A DNA stretch of 64,000 nt, taken from Eubacterium brachy ATCC 33089 (GTDB lineage: Bacteria; Bacillota; Clostridia; Peptostreptococcales; Anaerovoracaceae). The stretch is from positions 22,836 to 86,835 of the forward strand of contig KI535274.1 in NCBI GenBank assembly GCA_000488855.1, given 5' to 3'. The position numbers and the translations under genes are program-made. Below, piece after piece: positions 8,042 through 20,435 of this stretch (positions are counted from its first letter, which is position 1; every line of letters starts with the position of its first letter). The notes under the pieces were generated by a model. That model made no database searches. It was not told where the DNA came from and was given only the letters and a program-made list of their open reading frames with translations.

Positions 8042-8887
8042 TCAATTATCTTTTAGAATCACTATGTTCTTATTGAACCACTTCTTGCTTATCTCCTCAG
8101 CTTTTCCCTCTTTTACAAGAGTTTCCAACGCTTCGTTGACCTTATCTCTCAAAGCTGTGTCTCCTTTTCTAAATCCGATGGCATAAGCATCATCACCTAA
8201 GGAAAAATCAAGAGTTGCCAATTCCCCTTTCAAATTCTTATTCTTATATTCGCCCAGCACCTGATCTATGGCGATTACATCTATTTTCCCACCCTTCAGA
8301 GCTAATAGAGCTTTATCGTAATCCGGATATTCTGTAACTTTATCCTTGAAACTGTCGTATTCCTTATTTTTCTTTAGAGTTTCCAGTGCTGCGGAGTCTG
8401 CCTGTGTTCCTATTTTATATTTTTTCAAATCGCCGTCGCTTTTTATATCGATTTTTTTACCTTTGGAAGTCATCAATATGATTTTGTTGTCCAAGTATTT
8501 CTTCGACAATGACATTTTTTCCTTTCTCTCAGGAGTTACCGACATCCCATTCCATATGCAGTCTATTTTCTTCGACTTCAGCTCCAAATCTTTTGCATCC
8601 CACGAAATGGGTTTAAACTCTACTTCCATTCCGAGTTTCTTTCCAACTTCCTTTGCCAAGTCAATATCAAATCCGATCAAATTGCCGTCTTTATCCCTGA
8701 ATCCCATAGGGGCAAACGTGTCATCCAGTCCCACTACCAGCTTACCTTCTTTCGCAGTCTGCTTTTTATAATCCTTCGCAACTTCCTTACTGCCGCAACC
8801 GGTCATCGAAACAGCGCCAAGAATCAATGTTCCGCACAGCGTCGCAACTCCGATTTTTTTTACAATCCCTTTAATTTTCTTTCTCAT
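8042..8887 (-). CDS. Amino acid ABC transporter substrate-binding lipoprotein
   Basis: A 281-residue SBP_bac_3 family protein. The N-terminus is a lipoprotein signal: a basic MRKKIKGIVKK, a hydrophobic core and an MTGC lipobox at about residues 28-31. The binding fold shows GKLVVGLDDTFAPMGFRDKDG, GFDIDLAKEVGKKLG and DCIWNGMSVTPER, typical of polar amino acid receptors. GGGAG lies 8 nt before ATG 8887. It is promoter-proximal in the importer operon. Substrate not determinable. Confidence 0.94.
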   Translation of the reverse strand: MRKKIKGIVKKIGVATLCGTLILGAVSMTGCGSKEVAKDYKKQTAKEGKLVVGLDDTFAPMGFRDKDGNLIGFDIDLAKEVGKKLGMEVEFKPISWDAKDLELKSKKIDCIWNGMSVTPERKEKMSLSKKYLDNKIILMTSKGKKIDIKSDGDLKKYKIGTQADSAALETLKKNKEYDSFKDKVTEYPDYDKALLALKGGKIDVIAIDQVLGEYKNKNLKGELATLDFSLGDDAYAIGFRKGDTALRDKVNEALETLVKEGKAEEISKKWFNKNIVILKDN

Positions 8888-9005
8888 TTTACTAACTCCC
8901 TTCTCTAAACGAAACCCTTTTCAAATTTCCATGGTTTCTAATCTGCATACTGTTTGTACCGTTCTGTCAAGTGGATTATTCATTCATTTTCTTTAACGCG
9001 TTTAT

Positions 9006-9034
9006 ACTATATCACTTTTTTTAGTTAAAGTCAA
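9006..9034 (-). promoter_or_regulatory. Promoter of the amino acid ABC importer operon
   Basis: On the minus strand TTGACT (9034-9029), a 17-nt spacer and TATAGT (9011-9006). The start would lie about 110 nt upstream of the binding-protein ATG. I did not recognise a riboswitch or T-box in this leader. Confidence 0.8.
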
Positions 9035-9399
9035 GCAGTGCGCGTAAAATTATGTAAAATATTTTTCATTCACATTTCATCTCTTTTTCCATCACGCTCT
9101 CTACACAAATTGTACATGTAAAAATTCACCTGATTTTCATTTGATATTCAAGATGATATTTTTAAATATATCCTTTTGAATTCCAACATTTTTCGTCAGT
9201 TGATGAATGCGTTTTTACGGCGATTTTTTCATAAAAATATACTATGTTCTTTATATTCAATACAACTCCTGCGTATTCTCCATATTTCATCTGTTTTCGT
9301 CTGTTTTTTCTATCTAAAAGAAACATAATATATATTATTTTTCTTTTAAATAAACCTTTACCGATTGTCATAATTTCTCTGCTGCTATAAACTAGTTCT
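9035..9399. other. Divergent intergenic region, no gene seen
   Basis: This AT-rich stretch lies between the importer promoter and the palindrome upstream of PFOR. An 83-codon minus-strand frame (9162-9413) has no ribosome binding site or domain and is judged spurious. A TTGTCA / TATAAA pair at 9365-9391 with a short 15-nt spacer could be a weak plus-strand promoter for PFOR. Confidence 0.4.
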
Positions 9400-9425
9400 A
9401 TATGAAAAGTCATTTCTTTTCATAT
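9400..9425 (+). promoter_or_regulatory. Perfect 10-bp palindrome upstream of PFOR (candidate operator)
   Basis: ATATGAAAAG (9400-9409), a 6-nt spacer and CTTTTCATAT (9416-9425) form a perfect inverted repeat ending 44 nt before the PFOR start. The site could bind a dimeric regulator or fold at the mRNA 5' end. It does not match the Rex site I know, and no regulator can be named. Confidence 0.5.
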
Positions 9426-9466
9426 GTATAGTAAAAATAGTTATGTTTGATAAAATTGGAGGCTAA

Positions 9467-12992
<3,526 letters not shown>

Positions 12993-13067
12993 TCAGCTTG
13001 AAGATATAGTTTAGTCACAATCCCGATGCTTGAAATCTGTTCAATCATCCTTGTGAAAAGTATGTTC

Positions 13068-13135
13068 CAATAGTCGGCGATGTCATCGGGACTATATGTC
13101 ACGGCTTCGTGGCATCGCCGAAGCTATTGTTTTTA
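13068..13135 (+). terminator. Large hairpin with U run after PFOR
   Basis: CAATAG plus TCGGCGATG (13068-13083) pairs with CATCGCCGA plus CTATTG (13113-13129), with a small internal bulge, and is followed by TTTTT. A smaller hairpin (CACGGCTTCGTG) lies inside the loop. It probably terminates the PFOR transcript or separates it from the CoA-transferase gene. Confidence 0.7.
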
Positions 13136-13157
13136 CAGGCAGTATAGAAAGGAGAAA

Positions 13158-13220
13158 GTGCTTGCTGAACGAGTTATCGTTTACATTCGGCACATGAATA
13201 ATTTTTATGGATTTTTTTAA
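13158..13220 (+). other. Possible 20-codon leader ORF overlapping the CoA-transferase start
   Basis: A strong AAAGGAG lies 4 nt before a GTG at 13158 that opens a 20-codon frame ending in TAA at 13218-13220. The frame overlaps the CoA-transferase ATG (13207) in another frame. The CoA-transferase itself lacks a good ribosome binding site, so translational coupling to this leader is conceivable. It could also be a coincidence. Confidence 0.35.
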
Positions 13221-14541
13221 AGAGTACAAGGCGAAATTGAAAACACCCGAGGAAGCTGTCAAAGTTGTAAAGAGCGGTGATTGGATTGATTACAACGTTG
13301 CTCTTGCTTTTCCAACATTATTGGATAAGGCATTAGCGGCTAGAAAAGATGAACTTGAAGACATTAAAATTCGTGGTTATCTGACATTGCAACCCATTGC
13401 AGCAGTGGAATGTGATCCTAACAGAGAAGTTTTCACTTACAATTCTTGGCACTGCGGCGGTTATGAGCGAAAGCTGGTGGATAGAGGGCTTTGCAACTTC
13501 ATCCCTATGGTGTTCAGAAATCTAGGTGAGTACTATACCAGATATCTGACGGTCAACGTGGCTATGATGGCTGTTGCCCCGATGGATAAACACGGTTACT
13601 TCAACTTTTCGCTGAACACTTCAAGCTGTAAGGCGGTCTTAGACAAGGCTGATATAGTAATTTTGGAAGTTAACGAAAATCTTCCTAAAGTTTACGGTCA
13701 CTCTGACGAGTGCATACACATTTCACAAGTTGATTACGTCGTTGAAGGCGATCACGAGCCCCTTGCAACTATGGGAACCGCTCCATCTACGGAAATTGAC
13801 GAAATTATCGCCAAGTCCATAGTTGAGCAGATGACTGACGGCTCCGTAATTCAGCTTGGCATAGGTGGAATGCCCAATGCTGTGGGGCAGATGATTGCAA
13901 AATCCGATTTGAAGGATTTAGGTATCCACACTGAACTTCTGGTAGACTCATACTTAGATATGTACAAAGCCGGTAAAATTACCAACGCTCGTAAGACAAT
14001 CGATAAAAACAGAGGAATATTTGGATTTGCTCTAGGTTCTGAGGAGTTGTACGACTGGTGTACTGAAAACCCCGGTCTGATTTCCGCTCCGATAAGCTAT
14101 GTAAATGCTCCCGGAGTAATATCCCAAATAGACAACTTTGTTTCTATAAATAACTGCATATCCGTCGACTTGTTCGGTCAGATATGCGCAGAAAGTGCTG
14201 GCACTAGACACATTAGCGGTACAGGCGGTCAACTTGACTTCCTAACAGGTGCTTTTGATTCTAAAGGTGGAAAGAGCTTTATCTGTATGACTTCATCTTT
14301 TGTTGATAAACAGGGGAACTTGAAATCCAGGTTCGCTCCTACTTTCAACGGTGATATCGTTACGGATCCACGAAGCCAGAGCTTTATTTTAGTTACTGAG
14401 TACGGTATTGCAAATCTCGCTGGTCTAACTACGTGGGAAAGAGCTGAAAAGCTGATTTCTCTTGCTCATCCGGATCATCGGGAAGGATTGATCTCCGCTG
14501 CAAAAGATCTGAAAATATGGAGATCGTCCAACAAAAAGTAA
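13207..14541 (+). CDS. Acetyl-CoA hydrolase/transferase family CoA-transferase (butyryl-/4-hydroxybutyrate-type)
   Basis: A 444-residue class I CoA-transferase that would swap CoA between an acyl-CoA and acetate, conserving the thioester in fermentation. Seen: the glycine-rich QLGIGGMPNAVG segment, the expected catalytic Glu in HTELL (E243), the GTGGQLDF oxyanion/CoA motif and a C-terminal TEYGIANLAGLT region. ATG 13207 is the only in-frame start; TGA lies 12 nt upstream. The position between PFOR and a branched-chain amino acid carrier suggests amino acid fermentation to short or branched fatty acids. Substrate preference (butyryl, 4-hydroxybutyryl, isovaleryl) is unresolved. Confidence 0.88.
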   Translation: MDFFKEYKAKLKTPEEAVKVVKSGDWIDYNVALAFPTLLDKALAARKDELEDIKIRGYLTLQPIAAVECDPNREVFTYNSWHCGGYERKLVDRGLCNFIPMVFRNLGEYYTRYLTVNVAMMAVAPMDKHGYFNFSLNTSSCKAVLDKADIVILEVNENLPKVYGHSDECIHISQVDYVVEGDHEPLATMGTAPSTEIDEIIAKSIVEQMTDGSVIQLGIGGMPNAVGQMIAKSDLKDLGIHTELLVDSYLDMYKAGKITNARKTIDKNRGIFGFALGSEELYDWCTENPGLISAPISYVNAPGVISQIDNFVSINNCISVDLFGQICAESAGTRHISGTGGQLDFLTGAFDSKGGKSFICMTSSFVDKQGNLKSRFAPTFNGDIVTDPRSQSFILVTEYGIANLAGLTTWERAEKLISLAHPDHREGLISAAKDLKIWRSSNKK

Positions 14542-14553
14542 GGAGAGTGTTAT

Positions 14554-15936
14554 ATGAGCAACAATTTACAAAAAAGAAGCGCCTCTGATTTCGTATTTAT
14601 AGGACTTGCATTATTTGCGATGTTCTTTGGCGCAGGGAATCTAATTTTCCCACCTGACATCGGTGTTCGTTCAGGCCCGGACTGGTTTATCGGATTCCTA
14701 TGTTTCTTCATCGCTGACGCAGGTCTGGCGGTTATTGGTATGCTTTCAATGGTAAAAGCAAACGGAAGAATCGAAAATGTTACAGGGGTTATCGGAAAAA
14801 CTCCTTCAACAATTCTGGCAACTGCCGTAATCCTCTGTATAGGACCCGGAATCGCTATTCCGAGAACGGCAACTGTTACTTACGGACTAGGCCTAGCTCC
14901 TGTTTTCAACATCGCTGCTGATAACAAATGGGCTCTACCTGTATTCTCTGTAGTGTTCTTCCTAATAGTTTTAGCTTTAACTATTAAGCCAACTAGAGTA
15001 GTAGATATCGTAGGTAAGGTCCTAACTCCGGTACTCGTAGTTGCTTTGCTGATTATGATTGTCATCGGTTTTGTATCTCCAAAGGGTTCAATCAGCGATC
15101 CGCTCCCTGGAACTCAGACCGTTCAATACGGCATATTAAACGGTTACCAGACAATGGACGGCATGGCATCGTTGTTCTTTGCAATTATCGTAATTTCCGC
15201 AGTATATGCAAAGGGATACACTTCCAGAAAAGACAGCACTTCCATGACTATTAAAGCCAGCGTCGTTGCAGGCATATTGCTTTTCATCGTATACGGCGGT
15301 CTAGCTTACCTTGGTGCAACTACAGGTACTCTTTGGAAGAGTCTAGTAGGAATACCTGTCAAATCAGGTGGTGTTGATCAAGCCGGTCTGGTTATAAACA
15401 TTACAAATGCCCTAATGGGTAAAGCCGGTGTGGTTATATTGGGTATAGTCGTAGCTCTCGCTTGTCTGACTACAGCTATCGGACTTACTTCAGCTACTGC
15501 CGAATACTTCCACAAGCTAAGCAAGGGTAAATTGAAATATTCCCACATGGTAATTGCAGTATGCGTATTCTCTGCATTTATCTGTAACTTGGGTCTGGCT
15601 ACTATCCTCAAGATAGCAGTTCCTATTCTGCTTTTGGTATACCCAATCGTAGTGTTGCTGTTGGTGGTAACTCTATTCAGAAGATTTATAAACAAGCAGT
15701 GGGCTTACAAACTGGCTGCGATTGCAGCCTTAATCGTCAGCGCTATAACAGTGCTTGGAGACACTTTCGACTCCCTAAAGGAATCCTTCGCGTTTATCCA
15801 TAAACTACCCCTTGATGCTTATGGCTTCAACTGGTTGATTCCTACTCTGATAGCACTGGTTATCGGTATGATAATTCCTGGTCCGAAGCTAAATGAAATG
15901 CTGCCGGCTGAAATTGAAGGTGCCGAAGCTGAATAA
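14554..15936 (+). CDS. brnQ: Branched-chain amino acid transport system II carrier protein (LIV-II)
   Basis: A 460-residue polytopic carrier with about twelve membrane segments that imports Leu, Ile and Val with Na+ or H+. Family features are FVFIGLALFAMFFGAGNLIF near the N-terminus and the following FPPDIG segment. AAGGAGAG precedes ATG 14554. It starts 12 nt after the CoA-transferase stop, so the two are cotranscribed and end at the terminator at 15967. This supports branched-chain amino acid fermentation. Confidence 0.95.
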   Translation: MSNNLQKRSASDFVFIGLALFAMFFGAGNLIFPPDIGVRSGPDWFIGFLCFFIADAGLAVIGMLSMVKANGRIENVTGVIGKTPSTILATAVILCIGPGIAIPRTATVTYGLGLAPVFNIAADNKWALPVFSVVFFLIVLALTIKPTRVVDIVGKVLTPVLVVALLIMIVIGFVSPKGSISDPLPGTQTVQYGILNGYQTMDGMASLFFAIIVISAVYAKGYTSRKDSTSMTIKASVVAGILLFIVYGGLAYLGATTGTLWKSLVGIPVKSGGVDQAGLVINITNALMGKAGVVILGIVVALACLTTAIGLTSATAEYFHKLSKGKLKYSHMVIAVCVFSAFICNLGLATILKIAVPILLLVYPIVVLLLVVTLFRRFINKQWAYKLAAIAALIVSAITVLGDTFDSLKESFAFIHKLPLDAYGFNWLIPTLIALVIGMIIPGPKLNEMLPAEIEGAEAE

Positions 15937-15966
15937 TTAAGTTATAATTTACCTAAAAAATATAAG

Positions 15967-15999
15967 ATAACCCTGCTATAAAGTTGCAGGGTTATTTTT
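15967..15999 (+). terminator. Terminator after brnQ
   Basis: ATAACCCTGC and GCAGGGTTAT form a perfect 10-bp stem with a 9-nt loop, followed by TTTTT. Confidence 0.92.
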
Positions 16000-16032
16000 A
16001 TATGGTTTTTAAGTTTATATATGATATTTTCT

Positions 16033-16061
16033 TTGACAAGCCTATATTTTCACTGTATAAT
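16033..16061 (+). promoter_or_regulatory. Promoter of tRNA-Arg
   Basis: TTGACA (16033-16038), a 17-nt spacer and a perfect TATAAT (16056-16061). The tRNA 5' end lies 19 nt downstream. Confidence 0.9.
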
Positions 16062-16079
16062 AGTCCTTGTGATACGCTT

Positions 16080-16156
16080 GCGTCATTAGCTCAGCTGGAT
16101 AGAGTAGTGCACTACGAATGCAAAGGTCTGGGGTTCGAATCCCTAATGACGCACCA
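16080..16156 (+). tRNA. tRNA-Arg (anticodon ACG)
   Basis: A cloverleaf with acceptor GCGTCAT/ATGACGC, D-arm TAGCTCAGCTGGATAGAG, anticodon stem-loop TGCA-CTACGAA-TGCA giving anticodon ACG, and T-arm GGGTTCGAATCCC. CCA is encoded. ACG is normally deaminated to ICG and reads CGU/CGC/CGA. The island 16.2-21.3 kb lies directly downstream. Confidence 0.95.
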
Positions 16157-16160
16157 TAGA

Positions 16161-16186
16161 AAAAGACCCGTTTATGGGTCTTTTTT
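16161..16186 (+). terminator. Terminator after tRNA-Arg
   Basis: AAAAGACCC / GGGTCTTTT stem with a 6-nt loop, followed by T residues to 16186. Confidence 0.9.
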
Positions 16187-16269
16187 AGTGTGTGAAACTT
16201 CTTCTGTAAATAATGCCTTCTATGGTCTTTGAGTAATATTTGCTTGATCAGTTCAGCCGATCATATAAG

Positions 16270-17023
16270 GAACTTCAAATACACCATAAACCCTTATGTC
16301 AAGTCATAACCAAAATAAGTGCAGGACATGCAAGTTTCTCTTGCGCTATTCCGGCATTCTGTCTGAGCGCATGGTGTAGAATTTGCCATATACTTTTGCT
16401 CAATTTCTTGAGGGCATTGTCCATCATTTTGTTGCTTGTAGCATACATAAATACAGCGCTTTAAGCAATTTCGTATCACTAGGAAAAACCGACCTCTGAC
16501 GGTTTAGTTTCTTGTAAGTGATGTTCATGCTTTCAATTGCGTTTATTTTGGAAATCACTTTCCAAATATCTAATTAGAACTTGAAAATAGGGATGAGAAC
16601 ATCCTAGTTGCACTCCAAACTCTTCATAGAATTTAGATACTTGTCATTCCATTTATCCATGATTTTTTTATATTCTCCGCTCCTTGTTTTTCGTTGCTAC
16701 TAAGTAACCGATTTTGAGATCTACAGCATAATCTTTCTTGTCTTTGTACGACACATATTTCAAATTATTCCTCACCTGACGCACAATAACCTTTGTTGCA
16801 CTAATTTCAGAAAGGCTGTTTCAATAACATCTTTATGTCTGTCTACATTAACGGCAAGAATTAGATCTACAGCTGGTTTACAAATCTGTCGATCTCTCTT
16901 ACTGAAAAATGTGCAGTATCAATAAACATAATCGGATATACCAAATCCAAAGATCTTTTTTGCCAGTTGTCAACTTCATTCAAAATTTTGTCTGTTCCAT
17001 CTGATTTTGATTTACTTTTTCAT
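16270..17023 (-). mobile_element. Decayed IS256-family (mutator-type) transposase remnant
   Basis: No intact frame remains, but pieces in different minus-strand frames match the family in order. YPIMFIDTAHFSVR (about 16897-16941) corresponds to the first catalytic Asp region. VRQVRNNLKYVSYKDKKDY follows at about 16715-16781, then AIESMN with the last catalytic Glu (16525-16542) and KLNRQRSVFPSD (about 16475-16510). Multiple frameshifts and stops separate them. The 5' end is cut off by the ABC ATPase gene ending at 17024. No terminal repeats were identified. Confidence 0.82.
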
Positions 17024-17665
17024 TTAGCTTAAATCTACAATAAAATCTGCCTTATTTGCTAATAAAATATCATGAGTAACTATTATAACTGTTTTATTAT
17101 ATTTATCTCTTAGATATTTTATTAATTCAAAAACTATCTCTGCCATCTTAGGATCAAGTGATCCAGTAGGCTCATCTGCCAAAATCAAATTTCCTGGTTT
17201 TAAAATACATCTCGCAAGAGCCACTCTTTGTTGCTCTCCTCCAGATAATGTATTAACCTTCTTATTCTTTAAAATAAATATATCTAAATCTCTCAAAACT
17301 TTATCAATTTCATCATTTTTTTCTTTTTTTGATAAATCTAAAAACTCCATGGCAATCATTAAATTATCCCATACTGTGATATCACTAATCAGCGCATATG
17401 ATTGAAATAAGTAGTTTATGGTTTTTCGTCTAAGCATAGTTGCCTTTGAGCTATTGATATTAGGAATATTATTCCCATTAATTTTTATACTCCCACTATC
17501 TATACTCTCCAACAGTCCTATCATATTCAAAATAGTACTTTTACCAGAACCTGATTTTCCCGTTATTGCAACTAAAGAATTTTCGGGAATGGATATCGTC
17601 AAATTATCTATAATTTTTCTTCCATCGTAACTTTTGCTAACATTTTTTAATTCTATAATATTCAT
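17024..17665 (-). CDS. Lactococcin-972-type bacteriocin ABC transporter ATP-binding protein
   Basis: A 213-residue LolD/MacB-like ATPase with Walker A GKSGSGKST, Q-loop YLFQSYAL, signature LSGGEQQRVALAR and Walker B LILADEPTGSLD. AGGAGG precedes ATG 17665. It lies 13 nt after a 738-residue membrane protein of the type known next to lactococcin-972 bacteriocins, and a lactococcin-972-like remnant is at 20169. Such pairs are thought to provide export and/or producer immunity. It is more AT-rich than neighbouring core genes. Confidence 0.88.
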   Translation of the reverse strand: MNIIELKNVSKSYDGRKIIDNLTISIPENSLVAITGKSGSGKSTILNMIGLLESIDSGSIKINGNNIPNINSSKATMLRRKTINYLFQSYALISDITVWDNLMIAMEFLDLSKKEKNDEIDKVLRDLDIFILKNKKVNTLSGGEQQRVALARCILKPGNLILADEPTGSLDPKMAEIVFELIKYLRDKYNKTVIIVTHDILLANKADFIVDLS

Positions 17666-17678
17666 TTAGAATTACCTC

Positions 17679-19895
17679 CTATGACTTTAAGAAAACACTC
17701 AATTTTTTCATTTGATTACTCCTAACAACTTTATAAGCCAAAATTAATTGCAGTATACTCACCAATAAAATGTAAACTACTCCTATTTTTGATTTTAAAA
17801 GTATTACTGATATCATATCAAAAGCTACTACTAAAGAGATAATAAGAATTGGAAATTTATATATGTTAAAGTTACTATAACCCAAAAATTTTTTTATAAA
17901 TATTTTCTCCTTGTATGAATTTTGGAAAATTAATATAATTGTAATTAATAACACAACAATTATAAAGGTTATTGCTGCCATTAATCCAAAAAACAATTGT
18001 ATAGTAGACCATAGAGTTTTTTGAATTCCATCAACAAAGGACTTAACGGATGCAAATTCAATTTCATTATCGCTTAAATTAAATCTAGATAAATATTCTA
18101 CACTTGCATATTTTTCCAAAGCTTTTCCTTCAAGTTTAACATATGAATTTTCAAGCCCTATTGCAATCAAGTTTTCAGACTCTCTAAAAGTCATGTTATT
18201 TGGTGTGCTTATCAATATAATTGGCTTTTTTATCATAAGATTATTTAATGATTTTGTACTCCATGAAAACATATCTTTCTCGGAGTTATATTTTATAAAA
18301 TCAAACTCCTGTTTTTTATTAAATATAGTAGTTATATCATCTTGTCTTATACTACGAGTATCTTGTTCCTTAAGCATTTCTCTAAGTAATCTACTCTCCT
18401 CATTTGTTTTATCTTCTGGTATCAGATATACTCTTGTTCCTGATTTAGCTTTTTTAATAATACTCTTATCTATATTTATCCCCATTTTTTTTAAGTAATT
18501 TGGTGAAACAGTAAAAACCCAAAAAGCTTCATTAGGAACATATTTATATACTTTATCATTCTTGTAAGTATTTAATAAATCTTTTGAGATATATGAAGTG
18601 TTTACTATACTAACATCTTTATCTTCAGAGATAGATTTATACCAATTATAGAAATCTTTAACTAACTCTTTTGATTGTCGATTAAAGCTGGCCTGATCCT
18701 CACCTATGCCAACTTTTCTTAAAATTTTATATTCAGAAACTCGATCCCATTTATTTGAAATATCTATATTTTTTTCAATTTCCCTGTATGGTCCATCAAT
18801 ATAACTACTTATTCCTATTAACATTAGATTGAATACAATATACACTACCAAAGCTGTCAACATGTAAACTTTTTTAGGGAATCTTTCTTTAATAGCCGCA
18901 ATAGGACTAACTAAAAATATAAAAACTGAAGACATAGATAGAATAAGTAAGATTATTACGAAGTTCAGTAAGCCGAAACCTAACATTACGCTATAAAATG
19001 TAATGGAATTAAATGTCATATTTGTCAAAAACATCCCATATAATATAAATAAACCTGTTGAAATGAATCCAGTATATAACATCGGCTGGTAGAGCTTAAC
19101 TGCAAAATTATATCTAGACCAACCTTGTAGCATAAACTTTCCTAAATTTGGTAATGATCTAATGGTTATTACTACCATTAATGCCAATAAAACCATACTA
19201 TGAACAATAAATATTCCTACTATTACCATTTCTTTAAAGGAATTATCTATATTATAACCAGATTTTCCATCAAAAAAAACTTTACTATCAACACCACTTG
19301 CAGCACTTAATCCTTTCAAAAAATCTGACCGTTGTGACTCCTTCAAACCAACAATTCTATATTCTCCATTGATTGTTTTTGTTTCTTTTACAACACTTTC
19401 CAACTTTTTAAACACAATATTCTTTCCATATTTAAACTTTGGAATTGTACCAATGCTTTCTAATGAAGTTTCTTGCACTCCCAATGTAGCATTACTTTCC
19501 TTACTATTTAATAGTTTTCCTAGTTTATCATAATTAATAATATTTTGTCCCAAAAATTCAAAGTTTATCTTATCTTTATTTTTTAATAAATCTCCATCTA
19601 CACTAAATATAATTCCACTTAGATACCCATCTTTATCAAGTGAATAGTCTTTTCTTATATAAAATATCCCTTTTTCAGTAGAATATTTTTTTAAAAATCT
19701 AAATGTTTCATCAGCTTTTTCTTCCGGAATGGTCTTCAATTTAATGTACAAACTGGAAATAGGTTGGCTATTTAACTCATGACAATAATTTGAATCCATA
19801 TAAAACGTGACAACCAAAGAAAACAAAATTCCTTGCACAACCACCATAATACAAACTAAACATTTTAGTAATTTATTGTTAAAAATACCTTTCAT
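17679..19895 (-). CDS. Bacteriocin-associated integral membrane protein (lactococcin-972 transporter permease)
   Basis: A 738-residue MacB/FtsX-like permease. It has an N-terminal membrane segment (about residues 8-30), a large extracytoplasmic region, a block of four or so spans (about 225-365), a second large extracellular domain, and C-terminal spans (about 635-725). Length and layout fit the 'bacteriocin-associated integral membrane' family found with lactococcin-972 genes. GGGAG precedes ATG 19895. It is intact, whereas the linked bacteriocin gene is not. The family role in immunity is inferred from context in other genomes. Confidence 0.82.
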   Translation of the reverse strand: MKGIFNNKLLKCLVCIMVVVQGILFSLVVTFYMDSNYCHELNSQPISSLYIKLKTIPEEKADETFRFLKKYSTEKGIFYIRKDYSLDKDGYLSGIIFSVDGDLLKNKDKINFEFLGQNIINYDKLGKLLNSKESNATLGVQETSLESIGTIPKFKYGKNIVFKKLESVVKETKTINGEYRIVGLKESQRSDFLKGLSAASGVDSKVFFDGKSGYNIDNSFKEMVIVGIFIVHSMVLLALMVVITIRSLPNLGKFMLQGWSRYNFAVKLYQPMLYTGFISTGLFILYGMFLTNMTFNSITFYSVMLGFGLLNFVIILLILSMSSVFIFLVSPIAAIKERFPKKVYMLTALVVYIVFNLMLIGISSYIDGPYREIEKNIDISNKWDRVSEYKILRKVGIGEDQASFNRQSKELVKDFYNWYKSISEDKDVSIVNTSYISKDLLNTYKNDKVYKYVPNEAFWVFTVSPNYLKKMGINIDKSIIKKAKSGTRVYLIPEDKTNEESRLLREMLKEQDTRSIRQDDITTIFNKKQEFDFIKYNSEKDMFSWSTKSLNNLMIKKPIILISTPNNMTFRESENLIAIGLENSYVKLEGKALEKYASVEYLSRFNLSDNEIEFASVKSFVDGIQKTLWSTIQLFFGLMAAITFIIVVLLITIILIFQNSYKEKIFIKKFLGYSNFNIYKFPILIISLVVAFDMISVILLKSKIGVVYILLVSILQLILAYKVVRSNQMKKLSVFLKS

Positions 19896-20168
19896 AAACT
19901 TCTCCCAATTATACCATAAAATTCATTAATAATTTCATATTACATAATAAATCTTAGATAATTCATCATTTCAAAATCTATATCATTTTTATTAATTTTA
20001 CATAAATATAAAACAACAGAAACCCTACTTAAACCGTTGTATATCAATTCAATTTAATATAGATTTTCTTTTTTATGTAGATGATAGCATCTACATAAAA
20101 TTGTTTACAAAATTTTCAACATGCAAAAATAATAACCTCACACCATCAACCATTTAACCCCGAAATGA

Positions 20169-20381
20169 TTACCTGCAATCCCAATACGCTCTTGCTGTAC
20201 CAGTTCCTATAAACTTAGAGGCACGTGCCAAAACACCTGGTCTTTTCCAACCTGAAAAATCAGAATTAACAGTTGCAGAATGTTCAAATCTGTGTGTTTG
20301 TACTTCTGAATAGCTAAATACACCCCATGAGCGACCATACTCCCAATATACTGGATAGCCCTCCTTATAGATTACTGTAGT
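20169..20381 (-). pseudogene. Lactococcin-972-like bacteriocin gene lacking start and signal peptide
   Basis: The minus-strand frame from 20381 to TAA at 20169 encodes 70 residues beginning TTVIYKEGYPVYWEYGRSWG. They include HSATVNSDFSG and end ARAYWDCR, the mature-domain pattern of lactococcin-972 family bacteriocins. No signal peptide or start precedes it: the frame is closed by TGA at 20384-20382. A strong GGAGG plus ATG (20385) instead opens only a 6-codon ORF in another frame. This looks like an internal deletion that removed the signal peptide. The gene sits between the XRE regulator and the transporter pair. Confidence 0.75.
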
Positions 20382-20435
20382 TCATAAGTTCCAGCCTCCT
20401 TCCTCCCTTATTTAAGCTAATAAACTTTTTTTATC

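Noticed and set aside
9162..9413. 83-codon minus-strand ORF between the ABC importer and PFOR
   Set aside because: No ribosome binding site, no domain, and it overlaps the palindrome and promoter region.
15984..16232. 82-codon ORF across tRNA-Arg
   Set aside because: It reads through the brnQ terminator, tRNA promoter and tRNA gene.
16290..16480. Small ORFs on both strands near 16.3 kb
   Set aside because: They are fragments of the degraded IS256-family transposase.
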